From positions 1 through 61,122 of the forward strand of contig CAJNDS010000370.1 in the NCBI GenBank assembly GCA_905221605.1: a stretch of 61,122 nucleotides of DNA. Direction: 5' to 3'. The position numbers and the translations under genes are program-made. The notes beneath the pieces are model-generated. The model saw only the letters and a list, made by a program, of their open reading frames with translations. It searched no databases and was not told the DNA's origin. The DNA comes from Symbiodinium natans (lineage: Eukaryota; Sar; Dinophyceae; Suessiales; Symbiodiniaceae). This document shows, one piece after another, positions 21,359 through 30,301 of the stretch (its first letter is position 1; every line of letters begins with the position of its first letter).

Positions 21359-22720
21359 GGTGTCGGTCTGCTTCCCCGACTTCGCGAAATGCTCTTGCCA
21401 GTGCTTCCAGGTTGGGTGATCACCGAAACAACTCCGAACTTGGCAGCAGTGAACCATGCCACATGATCCGTCGCAACCAGAAGTTGAGTATGCAAAGCAA
21501 ATGAGCCTGCCGTCCGGTGTTCGGCTGGCCAGCTCCCCCTTTCCTTTGCCCTTCCGCTCCTTTCCTTTGTCTCCACCTCCCTTACCTTTCTTATCCTTGC
21601 CTTTCGGGGGTTTGCCACCTCCTTTCTGCCACTTCCATGGCTGCTCTCCACCAAAGTCGGGATAAGCGTTTTGACGCTTCCAACCATCGCCCTTCCAGCC
21701 ATCCCCTTTGATCCGATGTCCTCCCAGAGCGATGGGCGCCGTAAAGAATTGCTCTTTCAGCTGTGGATCATCGCACACCTCCTTGAGCGTAACTCGTAGC
21801 TCTCTGGATTCTCGAACTGCACGCTTGATGGCTTCTTTGCGTAATTCGTACTCATACGTCAGCATGACGGTCCAGGGTGGTCGAAGCGTCATTTGATCCT
21901 GCTTGCCGGATCCCTTGCTGCCTGTGGGGATTTGCATGCGATAGACTTTCTCCCCCAGCAGATAGTTCGCGTAGTCCAACCAGATTGTCGGATTCATGCC
22001 TGTGAAGAGCACCTTGTTGCGATACTTTGAAGCCAGATAACAGAAAGCCGTCCCCTCAACACGCAGCACCGCACGAAGCTCCTCAGTGTTCTGAGGCATC
22101 ACCCCCTTAGCCCGTTGCTTGACGATCCGCACATGACCCCCAGTGTCCACTGAAGTTTGTAACCCCATGGTCTTCACTTGCTTCCGGCTTGTAACTTCTG
22201 AAAGGCTCGATGCTGACAACTCCCCATTCTCGATCTCCTCCATCTTCGTGGAAACATAGTCGTCCGAAGGCTCAAAGCTCTCCTCCACTTTACCATATGT
22301 TGCCTCAAAAGATGCACGCATGGCTTGACGTTCTGTCTGCGTAACCGGTCTCGTGATCCCAAGAACTTTGGCCTCTGCACGTAGCTCAGATTCCTTCGAA
22401 CTGTACTCCTTGCACGACTCCCATGCTGAAACCACTGATGCAACAGCCGCACGTGTCACTTGATCTGCAGGTTCCAGGGTATGATCTGTTTTTAGGGCCT
22501 CCCGCACCCCGGTCCGTGAATCCGCATATGCTGCAAACCTCTTCACATTCTTGAAATCACTCCCCAATTTGTACTGCAGTGCGAGGGGCACTCCACACTC
22601 CTGGAGGATATGAAGCAGATCAGACGTGAGGTTCTTGTCCAGGTAGTCCAGCGCATCATCGTTCGATACGCCGGCCGGCAGCGTGAGTGCAGCCGGCGGG
22701 CCGGGCGGTGGCCCCGCCAT
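21356..22720 (-). CDS. Gag-like protein with CCCH zinc finger
   Basis: Putative capsid/RNA-binding protein, 454 aa from the ATG at 22718-22720 (MAGPPPGPPAAL); the frame extends eight codons further upstream to a GTG. The N-terminal two thirds are mostly helical and unrecognised. Next comes a very basic Gly/Lys-rich linker. Near the C-terminus is a CCCH finger: ICFAYSTSGCDGSCGMVH, spacing C-x7-C-x3-C-x3-H. Basic tail plus zinc finger is typical of retroelement gag nucleic-acid-binding regions. It lies second in the element, 410 bp after the recombinase gene, and ends at a UGA in frame with the polyprotein. Confidence 0.78.
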   Translation of the reverse strand: MAGPPPGPPAALTLPAGVSNDDALDYLDKNLTSDLLHILQECGVPLALQYKLGSDFKNVKRFAAYADSRTGVREALKTDHTLEPADQVTRAAVASVVSAWESCKEYSSKESELRAEAKVLGITRPVTQTERQAMRASFEATYGKVEESFEPSDDYVSTKMEEIENGELSASSLSEVTSRKQVKTMGLQTSVDTGGHVRIVKQRAKGVMPQNTEELRAVLRVEGTAFCYLASKYRNKVLFTGMNPTIWLDYANYLLGEKVYRMQIPTGSKGSGKQDQMTLRPPWTVMLTYEYELRKEAIKRAVRESRELRVTLKEVCDDPQLKEQFFTAPIALGGHRIKGDGWKGDGWKRQNAYPDFGGEQPWKWQKGGGKPPKGKDKKGKGGGDKGKERKGKGKGELASRTPDGRLICFAYSTSGCDGSCGMVHCCQVRSCFGDHPTWKHWQEHFAKSGKQTDT

Positions 22721-23130
22721 TGCAATGCGATCCGATTGCACCACCTTACAGATGCATCAATCCTGACCAAGCGTTTAGGACGCAAATCAGGAATACTAAG
22801 AACCAAAAACGAATTAGAAGAAATCAACCACCTCGCACAAACAAAGAATCTTCCACCGCTTGATCCTGAAAGGATCCGATCATGACCAACAAGCTCACTA
22901 GTGCAGCACCTACCAGTTCGTGAAGATCCTACGGCCATTTCCACCATGGCCCAACCGGTGCGTCACAACCCGCACAACTGAGATTCACCTGCCACCTCCA
23001 CCGTGGCCCTTGAGTGCAATTCGCGACTCTTCTGTTGAAACACGCAAGGAGTGCCTGCACCTACCAAAGCAAAATTCCCAGCACCCCCCAAGCAAACAAA
23101 GCGAAGACCACCCTCGAATCAATCACCTTA
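22721..23130. other. Spacer between recombinase and gag genes
   Basis: 410 bp inside the element with no open frame of note. TGTAAG then GTGGTGC just upstream of the gag ATG could be a splice or spliced-leader acceptor, which would let gag-pol be made from a downstream mRNA. This is inference. Confidence 0.4.
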
Positions 23131-25191
23131 TCACTCGGGATCTTCACCGGCTGCTCCCAGAGGCTCTTCCTCAGTAAACTCTGAACCACTGCTGGAAGAG
23201 TCAGGGCACGCATCCATCTTTGGCCGGCAGAGTTTGCAAACTGCGTCGGCGATCCCCTCCTTCAAGACGAAAACGGGAGTCGTCTCAGCACATCGCTCCT
23301 GCCGCACCGCGCAGCTCTTGCTCAAGTGCAATCGACGAAATCCCCGGCGTGAAATTGTAATGAAGTATGGTGCCTCCGGCATGTCATCGACTTCCACAGC
23401 CGAATACGGTCCAGGAAGTGTTGCATCCATGGAACCAGCTGAAGCGACCACGCGGTCAGGCCCCACCTTCATACAAGGAAATTTCCCATTCAAAGACCAC
23501 CATTGCTTCTCATCATCCCAAAGCAAAACCTCATGTCCCAGAACCACGGCAGCGCCATTTATGCCATTATCGTCAGCAAAGGCCTTGATAGAATGAAGCA
23601 GCTCCTCTTCCATGTATCCACCGTCTGCGTTTCCCAGCAAAAGGCATTTCGAAACATGATTTTGAATCGCCTGTACCACCTGCCGACTAGTCAGAATGTA
23701 ATCCTGTGATCCATGCTGCGCATACGCCCAACGCCCCAAGAAATCCCGGCGGTCCTTCTCAACTCCCAGGGCCGCTGCCAGACTTGGTAGAGTGTGTCGC
23801 GCGCTATGTCCCGACCAAAACATCACGAGCTGATCGGGGACCAAACGCGTCCTGTTCAAGCCCCAAGTATTCCCACTGCCTCGGACCGGTGCCATGAGCG
23901 ACTTGAGCAGCCGTCTGCACTGAATAGCCAGCCCTTCGCCATCCATGTAAACACGACTGCCATGATCCCAATCTTCCGTGAAAATTGGACAAAGAAAATC
24001 CCTCGACCACCTCAGCTCCGCCGATGACGCCAATCGGGATCCTTCGAGCATCCAATCAAATCCTGACAGTCCTGCCACTCTCGAGATGAACCCATGCAAT
24101 TCTCCAACCTTTCGCCCTGGCCCACTGGTCTTGGTCTTCTTCATGACAAATCGCATTCCAATCTGTGAAAACTTCAGGGTATCTGGATCAATGTTCTGAA
24201 CATCGTCTGCTCTCAGCGTCCCCCAGATCATCAGAAGCAAAACGAATGCTGTCCACCGTAAGCCAATCGGTCCAGTGCTCTTACAAACAGCCATCTCCAG
24301 CGAAAGCATGATTGCAACAGTGAACATAGGGGCAGGTCGCACTGCTGGCGCCTGAGCCTCCAGCTCCATGGTCCATGACCGGAAAGTCTCCAGCACCATA
24401 GGGTCTTGACTGAGACGGTCCTCGGGGGGGACCTGCCCCAGTGTCTCAAGCAATGAAACTGAAGACAACAGACAGTTCGGAACAGTTTTCCCCATGACCT
24501 TGCATTCTGCCCGCTCTTCCATGTATCTGAAAAGATGCGCAGGTGACCCAGGCCAATAGAGGTTGAAGCTGACTTCCAACCATCGTCTAAAACGACCCCA
24601 GGCCTGTGCTCGATTGCGCAGGGTCTTTGCTCGACGGCTGCCAAACATGCGAATCCATGCAGATTTCGTTTCGCCAAGTGCTTCCATACGTGCCACACAA
24701 GGAAGATTAGCATCGCGCATGTACATCACAAGCTGCAACGCCCAACGTTCCCTCTGCTTCGACTCGAGCTCTTCCCTCGAGGTTCCTCTCGCCTTGGAGA
24801 GCTTCACCGCTTTGATAACTTGCCCGAGCGAAATTCTAGCAGATCCAGCCACCAATTGCTCGAAGATATCAGAAGATGAGACCTCTGGACGTGGTATCTT
24901 CAACGGTCTTGACACGATTGATTCAGCTACATCTCGTGCACGATTAGTACCGCGCGCATTCTGCCTCAATGTCCATTGCCAAAGACTGATGCCAACCCGA
25001 TCCACCTCAGCCTCAGTGAGTTGATCCTTAAGGAACTCTTTGACCAAGATGATTGCCTCTGCCTCATCATCATATGAGCAAGAAAATTGCGCAGCGCTAT
25101 GGTAAACCTCTTGCACAGCTTTGCAAAGTAGCGGATCATGCTTCCAGAGACTCTCCCATCCAGGCTTCGGTCCAGGGCCCGTCTCTGACAT
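23131..25191 (-). CDS. Tyrosine recombinase of the YR retrotransposon
   Basis: Site-specific recombinase that would integrate the circular cDNA; 686 aa from the ATG at 25189-25191. Residues are counted from the GTG one codon upstream. An N-terminal helical core-binding-like region spans about 130-270. The catalytic domain follows: Arg328 (GTLRADD), Lys353-355 region (KKTKTSG), His463-x-x-Arg466 (SGHSARHT), Trp489 in place of the second His (FLGRWAY) and nucleophile Tyr499 (GSQDYI). After it comes a C-terminal extension with a possible zinc knuckle (Cys628, Cys635, Cys653, Cys656) and an acidic Ser/Glu tail. It is the first gene of the element, 77 bp inside repeat A1. The usual DIRS-type element has this gene last. 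Confidence 0.92.
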   Translation of the reverse strand: MSETGPGPKPGWESLWKHDPLLCKAVQEVYHSAAQFSCSYDDEAEAIILVKEFLKDQLTEAEVDRVGISLWQWTLRQNARGTNRARDVAESIVSRPLKIPRPEVSSSDIFEQLVAGSARISLGQVIKAVKLSKARGTSREELESKQRERWALQLVMYMRDANLPCVARMEALGETKSAWIRMFGSRRAKTLRNRAQAWGRFRRWLEVSFNLYWPGSPAHLFRYMEERAECKVMGKTVPNCLLSSVSLLETLGQVPPEDRLSQDPMVLETFRSWTMELEAQAPAVRPAPMFTVAIMLSLEMAVCKSTGPIGLRWTAFVLLLMIWGTLRADDVQNIDPDTLKFSQIGMRFVMKKTKTSGPGRKVGELHGFISRVAGLSGFDWMLEGSRLASSAELRWSRDFLCPIFTEDWDHGSRVYMDGEGLAIQCRRLLKSLMAPVRGSGNTWGLNRTRLVPDQLVMFWSGHSARHTLPSLAAALGVEKDRRDFLGRWAYAQHGSQDYILTSRQVVQAIQNHVSKCLLLGNADGGYMEEELLHSIKAFADDNGINGAAVVLGHEVLLWDDEKQWWSLNGKFPCMKVGPDRVVASAGSMDATLPGPYSAVEVDDMPEAPYFITISRRGFRRLHLSKSCAVRQERCAETTPVFVLKEGIADAVCKLCRPKMDACPDSSSSGSEFTEEEPLGAAGEDPE

Positions 25192-25268
25192 CACTTCTCA
25201 TGCTCTGCAGCAATGTAATTTGAAACCATGGCGACTCTACCTGCACAAACCTAACGGGAGACCCTCAC

Positions 25269-25484
25269 TACCAAAACAGTCGGCCTTCAAGCCATGCCAC
25301 GGCGGGTGGCGATCATCTGAAGGCCCACGGCCCAACAGAAAAGGATCTCAAAGCATGTTCCCCAAATGGTGTAAGCGGTCCAAAACGCATTTTCTCAAGT
25401 TTTGTTTTTCCCCCAAAGAACTAAGCCCCACCCACCCGCCCAGGCCAAACTTCAAGAACAAACGATTTGGGAAACCCAAAAGGT
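25269..25484 (-). repeat. Split repeat A1 (proximal end of YR element)
   Basis: Identical by eye to A2. It is the 5' terminus of the element and abuts the host frame at 25485. The 77 bp between it and the recombinase ATG are the short leader. Confidence 0.93.
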
Positions 25485-26169
25485 AAGTCAATTTCGGATG
25501 CCGAGGTTTCTCAGGCATCCCTCCCTTGTAAACTCGAAGCTTACAGCCATTCAAGGCCCCATGCGCGAACAACACATCCGAGTGTGCCGGATATTTGTTG
25601 GCAAAACCCTCGGTCAGATACAAGTGAAAGCGCAGGTCCAAGGCTCGTTGGAAGGCGTAACAATTGCCCTTCTGCATTGCGGTCTGAATGAAATCTCGGT
25701 CGCAAACTCGGACTCCTCTCAGTCTGGCTTCCAGTGCCTCCCGCAAGTAAAGCCCTTCGGATATGTTGGCGACCATTAAAACGTCGGCCGACGCAAAGTC
25801 CATGGTCAAGCGGAAGCGGGCACTCACATTCTCGGGCCAGTGGGCACCGTGCGCCATCTTGACGCAGACAGTGTTGCCAAGCTTGGGGGCTTTGGCCCGG
25901 GCAGCACTCGGAGCATTGGCGGCCATGGGGCCAACCACGGACCCTGTTGCATGGACATATGCAGGTACACAGCCTGCCTTCGTGCCAAAATCAACCTTTT
26001 TTCGCTTCTTGACGAGCTCGATCTGCGAAGCCACTGCGGCATTGATGACCTCATCTTCCATCGTATCATCCTTGTCCGCCACGGACTCTGGCGTCACCAC
26101 CTCCTGGTTCTGCTCGGGCGCCTTTCTTTTGCTGGACGAGGACGCAGAGCTGGAGGCAGGTTGTTCCAC
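25485..26169 (-). pseudogene. Host reading frame interrupted by the YR element
   Basis: Open minus-strand frame beginning VEQPASSSASSSSKRK (no ATG, so probably an internal exon after an AG|G acceptor) and running to KPRHPKLT at the element boundary. The N-terminal part is Ser-rich with basic clusters (KRKAPE, KKRKK) that could be nuclear signals. The rest (PENVSARFRLTMDFAS, LYLTEGFANKYPAHSDVL) is unrecognised. Without the element it would continue into 16527-16642 for about 38 codons to an acidic C-terminus. It could be the last exon of the gene covering 26258-28408. Confidence 0.6.
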
Positions 26170-26257
26170 GCCTCCGGCTAGAGTCAGGATTATTCATGGC
26201 CATAGGTCAGAAACAAAAGCAACATCATAGCTCGGAAAACTATAACTATAAATAAAC

Positions 26258-26977
26258 CTACTTCGGTGCGGCTGAAATGCCCACTCTGAATTCGGCGGCT
26301 TCCGCAACCATCTCGGACATCGTGTCTTGGGACCCTTTTGCGCCCGTTCGCACAGCACTGTCGAGTGACTCCTTGTGTTGCCTCATCTGGGCTGCTATGG
26401 ATTTGCTCGAGCTCGCCCGCAATGGTGCCAACCTCGGTTTGTCATTGCGCTCTTGCACGGACAGGAGGTCTCGGGCAGGTAACTGCTTCTCGCCGTAAAA
26501 CTCAGCGTAAGCCTTTTGGGCTCGCAGGCCAAAGTAGCTTGCCTGCCAACGCACCTGCCGATCTCGACTCTCGGTCGCGGACGTAGTGAGGGACTCGGGC
26601 TGGAAGACACTGGCTCGGCCACTCATGTTCTGAACGTTGAGTTTGACACTATCCTCGAGCCGGAAAATGTTGAGGTGATGAGCCCTGCTTTTCTGCTCGG
26701 TCAAGCTGATCTCGTGCAACCACCGCTCCACATTGCAGGTGGACGTCATGAACACGAGCGAATGCTTGATGAGCTTCACGGCCTCGTACCTGTTTCGGAT
26801 CTGGCTCTTTCTCAGCTCGGACAGGGTCTTCACCCAGGCCTGCTTGGATGGCTGCTGGCTGGGATTCTTCGCGTGCCACAAGGCTCGAGCAAAGAGACCA
26901 TGGCCAGGTCCGTGATCCTCCGCCTGTCCCCAGAACTGCTTCCTGAGTGAACAGGCGGCTGGGACTTTAACACGCAT
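26258..26977 (-). pseudogene. Possible hAT-like transposase-derived exon
   Basis: Open minus-strand frame of 239 codons. The stretch TSTCNVERWLHEISLTEQK, followed by a charged-leucine segment, resembles the C-terminal dimerisation region of hAT-type transposases (V-E-R then Leu-rich), but the match is weak. It is followed by a charged region (QERNDKPRLAPLR, MRQHKESLDSAVRTG). It lies in line with 27029-28408 and with the interrupted exon 25485-26169. I cannot say whether the gene still works. Confidence 0.4.
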
Positions 26978-27028
26978 AACTCAGTCTCTGCCACTGGCTC
27001 TGAACTACAAATCCAAATTATGTAAAAA

Positions 27029-27457
27029 TCAGCTACCAAGGTGCCAGAGCATCTTGCCGTCTAAATTCCACTGCTTTGCGACTCGGCCGATCATCGTTTC
27101 TCGCTGCCTCATACTCAGGTCCGCATGCACGTCCAGTGCAGAAAGAGAATTCACATACTCCCACAAGGGAAAGTTCGCTCGGAAGTAGGCGTCCACAAGC
27201 TTGTAGACTCTGCGCAGATCTTTGCGGATCTCTGCCTCGGATGTTGTTTGCCAGACACTGAGCACGTGCTCGGGCCTTGCACTCCTGGAGCCACGGGGGC
27301 GTCGGCCAAGCACTCGGACGGCACCCAGTTTCTTCAAGGTGTTCATGGCCTCCACTGTCACGGACTTGTCTGCAGTCAGAAGGTTCCCCTCCTTGAACAG
27401 GTGCCTCATCTGGTGCATGATCTCGGACGCCTTGCGATGGGACGTGCACGAGCACAA
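27029..27457 (-). pseudogene. Internal exon of transposase-like gene
   Basis: Open frame of 142 codons containing RRVYKLVDAYFRANFPLWEY and MRQRETMIGRVAKQWNLD. The downstream frame ends at a stop next to a non-coding stretch before 26977. Composition and CCGAG content match its neighbours. No catalytic motif is certain. Confidence 0.4.
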
Positions 27458-27540
27458 ACTTTACTGCTACTCGGACTCGTGCAACCATTTTCGGACGCTC
27501 GGCCTGAGTTCCGCACAGGCATGCGTCGTCCTCGGACACG

Positions 27541-28161
27541 TCACATCGACGAAGAAACCGGTGACAACATCGCGTCGCACACGACGGCTGAACGCACCAC
27601 TGCCTTGGTGGCACCATCACCTGTCATCCGGCCTAACACGTTCTCTGCCCATGTCACATCCTCGGGATCACCCTCTTCACAGCATCGGGCCAAAAACTCG
27701 TACAGCGAGGGCAATGCCTTCAGAATCTTGAACAAGGGCAAAGACGCGGACTCGAACCGTTGCATGGCAAACGAGAAACTCCTCAACGTGCGACAAAACT
27801 CGGTCTCGGACTCGGGCGGCTGGCTCGCCTCGAACCACAAACCCAGTTTCCGGGATTTCTCCAGGACTCGGGCGACGGAGTGCTCCCCTGTCACCAATAT
27901 GTCCAACAAGCCGCACATCTCGGTCAAGCTCGTCCACGTGCTGCGCTGACACGCTCGCATCCTGTGAGCTCGGTCTCGGACGATGAACTTCAACTTGGGT
28001 AACTCCGTGGCTGCCAGTGTCTGCAATGCCTGCTGCTCGGACAACCCACCGTCCGCCACGGCCACAGTAAGAATGTCCTGGCTCTCTCGGGCTTTCTCTC
28101 GGGCTTTCTCTCGGGCTTTCTCTCGGGCTTTCGCATCTCGGGCATCTAACCCTAAAGCCAC
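27541..28161 (-). pseudogene. RDRAH-motif exon of transposase-like gene
   Basis: Open frame of 206 codons. A (KARE)n run is encoded by the 12-bp tandem repeat, then KFIVRDRAHRMRACQ, a leucine-rich helix region (LFKILKALPSLYEFLARC) and AMLSPVSSS. The RDRAH type of sequence recurs in repetitive dinoflagellate proteins as I remember them, hence the transposon-like call. It may connect to the next piece (27029-27457) by an intron. Confidence 0.4.
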
Positions 28162-28168
28162 TAAACCC

Positions 28169-28408
28169 TCATTCCTGAATCACTCTGCATCGTTGCACCT
28201 CGGGCCGGTCCTTGAGTCTCTGGAAGAGTCTCTCGTCCAAAGCGTCCTCGGGCCCAACGACTCCTCCTTGATCCCTTCGGCCAAGCCGTCTCGTGCAAAA
28301 AGACTTCAACGTGGCCATGACGGCTCGTGCAACATTTTCCTCAGCTGTCTTTCGCGCAGACGCCCTGACAAAGGACCAGTGTTGCACAAACGTTCTCCGT
28401 GCCGACAC
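28169..28408 (-). pseudogene. Possible 5' exon of transposase-like gene
   Basis: Open frame of 79 codons (SFVRASARKTAEENVARAV, LDERLFQRLKDRPEVQR) in line with the exons downstream. Only composition and position support it. The gene is not followed further because the assembly gap begins at 28523. Confidence 0.3.
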
Positions 28409-28522
28409 GTCTCTGGACCTGGCCCATAGTCTCGGGCAATGCCAATCAAGCAGTCATAGGTGCCGCTGGCCGGCAGCCACTTATTGTGCTTCAGACCTTT
28501 ACAAATGTTTTTTTTTTTTGCT

Positions 28523-28622
28523 NNNNNNNNNNNNNNNNNNNNNNNNNNNNNNNNNNNNNNNNNNNNNNNNNNNNNNNNNNNNNNNNNNNNNNNNNNNNNN
28601 NNNNNNNNNNNNNNNNNNNNNN
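28523..28622. other. Assembly gap (100 N)
   Basis: One hundred N bases, the conventional size for a gap of unknown length. Sequence character changes completely across it, so physical linkage of the two halves should not be assumed. Confidence 1.
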
Positions 28623-28674
28623 TTTAGGGTTTAGGGGTTTAGGGGTTTTGGGGTTTTGGGGTTTAGGGTTTAGG
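28623..28674 (+). repeat. Degenerate TTTAGGG array
   Basis: Telomere-type repeats with TTTAGGGG and TTTTGGGG variants directly next to the gap. Confidence 0.9.
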
Positions 28675-28887
28675 CTCAGAATTCCATGGGTTGAGACCTC
28701 CCAATCTGCTGGTGCCGTCCTAGACAAGAGCATGGTCAGCCCTTTAAGCTCCAGCTGGGGCAGCGGCGGTGGCGAAGTAGTCCTGCGCATTCTCTGTGCA
28801 TACGAAGGTCCCCCCCACCACTTTTGCAGCTGAAGGCTTGAGGCTGGGGGGCTCCAAGCTGAAGAATCTAGAACCTAGATTTCAGTG

Positions 28888-28908
28888 TTTAGGGTTTAGG
28901 GTTTAGGG
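28888..28908 (+). repeat. Short TTTAGGG array (3 units)
   Basis: Three exact units inside the region just 3' of the recognisable SAR1 exons. Confidence 0.9.
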
Positions 28909-29179
28909 TCTTATGACAAACCTGCTAGGCCCTCAACCACAGCTTTCACAACTGCCAAGTTATGGTTCTTTCTCGAGGTATGTCCTTCTCAACAGCCGCC
29001 AAGGTATGGTTCTTGCCCCCCCTTGCTTTTGGACACTTCTGACCGACAACGTTCCAGGAACATTCTTGGAACTGTTCAGACGACCTCTTACCCTCATAGC
29101 TCAGCCGACCCCAGTGGTCAGCATGTGTAAGCAGCCACAATGTCGAAAGCAACCCGATGCCATCGACATCACTTGCGTC

Positions 29180-30301
29180 CTTCCAGATGCGCCTCGCTGT
29201 CTCGTGGCCACCCAGGTCGTAGGTGCGAAAGCGAATGTTCTTGATCATAAGCTCCTCGGAGTTGAAGGTTTAGGGTTTAGGGTTTCGGGCATAGGGATAG
29301 CCATATATATATATATATATATATTTCTTGGGAGGTTCCCCCTTAGGATTATAATAGGGGGAGCGATAATATCCCTAGTATACGGGGGAACATCCCCAGC
29401 TACATAGTCTAACCAATTGGGTAGTTCCGCAACAGTTCTCCTCAGAGTGGGGGTGGAGCGTTGGGACGTGCGTGGCGATCCGGTCGTCCTCGAGATGGTG
29501 AGATGGCTGGGCATGAAACTGGGGCACGACACATAACAAGCGAACCGTTTCTTGCAGCGAGTCGTCTCTGCGCATCCTGTCGGCGCTTCTCTCTTCTGAC
29601 CTAAACCCGGAATTCTCGTGGAGTATCGCTTCATCTCAATGCCGGACACCCGCAAACAGTCCTTCAGCATGTGAAGGAGCGTGGTCTTGCCGGCATTGTC
29701 CAGTCCTCTCCCACTCTTCCAGGAATGCAGGGGATATCTAACTCCCCTTAGAACCTTAATAAACATAATATTTTCAATATCCTCTTGGGGTTTATCTAAA
29801 AAAAATTCCCAAGGGGGATATAGACATTCTCGGGTCCGGTTCAACTCAGGGGCTTTGAAGGGCTCGGCCCATGAAGTATACCAGCAACAGGGAAGTTTGG
29901 ACCCCAAGCCTCGCACTACAGTGCCTCCTTCTCCTGCTTGTATTTAGGGTTTCGGGTTTGGGGTTTGGGGTTTAGGGTTTAGGGTTTAGGGTTTTTGGGA
30001 TGAAGTCCCAGCATCCCCCCCCACGATGCAAAAGCTTCCCACGAACACGATTTTTGCGCTATCGAGATACTCAAGCGCACGGCCTCAATCTACCTCACTA
30101 CCCTTTCGAGCCCGCAGATGTGTCCACAGCGCAAAGACGAAGGGGTTTATAAGAGACATCATTTATGAGAAACAGCTATCTGAGACAGGGTCCTAGGAAT
30201 AAGATCTTCGCGTTCTTGTTTCCAAGTCCCAGGTAACCGAGCACGTCGAAAAACCTCCAGCACAACTTCCAGATTTCACTGGTTTCATTGGCATGTGCCA
30301 T
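29180..30301 (-). CDS. SAR1: SAR1-type small GTPase, partial
   Basis: COPII-coat GTPase that initiates vesicle budding at the ER. Exons on minus: 30193-30301 (ends [15 protein letters not shown]), 29662-29705 ([15 protein letters not shown], the P-loop), 29441-29488 ([16 protein letters not shown], switch I), 29180-29254 ([19 protein letters not shown], the DxxG motif). All four donors start G-A or G-A-G and every junction is AG|GA. Phases fit throughout. Expected downstream parts (NKID, SAK) are not found. GACTACTTC at 28774-28782 after GCAG could start the next exon (canonical DYF) but diverges at once and the gap follows. So the gene is either truncated by the assembly or broken. Start ATG at 30299-30301 is tentative. 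Confidence 0.75.
29269..29288 (+). repeat. TTTAGGG units in a SAR1 intron
   Basis: Two to three units immediately upstream (minus sense) of SAR1 exon 29180-29254, inside the intron 29255-29440. An AT dinucleotide tract (29303-29325) follows. Confidence 0.85.
29330..29397. mobile_element. Short inverted-repeat element, GGGATGTTCCCCC family
   Basis: 68 bp with ends GGGAGGTTCCCCC and GGGGGAACATCCCC (inverted). Same ends as the elements at 39768-39865 and 55490-55695. It sits in a SAR1 intron. Confidence 0.65.
29943..29998 (+). repeat. TTTAGGG array with variants
   Basis: Eight or so units including TTTCGGG and TTTGGGG, located in the first SAR1 intron (29706-30192). Confidence 0.92.

Larger units (their letters stand above)
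16643..25484 (-). mobile_element. Tyrosine-recombinase retrotransposon with split direct repeats
   Basis: Complete element of about 8.84 kb read on the minus strand. The layout is A1 (25269-25484), YR recombinase, gag, UGA, methyltransferase-dioxygenase-RT-RNase H, B1 (17409-17566), A2 (17193-17408), a 392-bp iteron region, then B2 (16643-16800). A1-genes-B1-A2-B2 split repeats are the hallmark of Ngaro/PAT/VIPER-type YR elements (established knowledge). The gene order YR-gag-pol is not the DIRS1 order (gag-RT-YR) nor that of VIPER (gag-YR-RT) as I remember them. A copies are identical and B copies differ at one base, and all coding frames are open, so the insertion is recent. There is no target-site duplication: exact removal restores the interrupted host frame. 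Confidence 0.9.
26220..28450. repeat. CTCGG/CCGAG-saturated segment
   Basis: I count roughly 35-40 CTCGG on the plus strand in about 2.2 kb, against two or three expected by chance, while CCGAG on plus is rare. The motif occurs in all frames and in presumed introns. The same bias appears at 16500-16640 on the other side of the retrotransposon. A perfect 12-bp tandem version (CTCGGGCTTTCT) lies at about 28086-28135. Confidence 0.8.

Noticed and set aside
16642-25487. TAA target-site duplication at the ends of the YR element
   Set aside because: TAA can be read on both sides, but then the host frame gains a stop at the joint; the boundary with one shared T and no duplication restores the frame and fits YR chemistry better.
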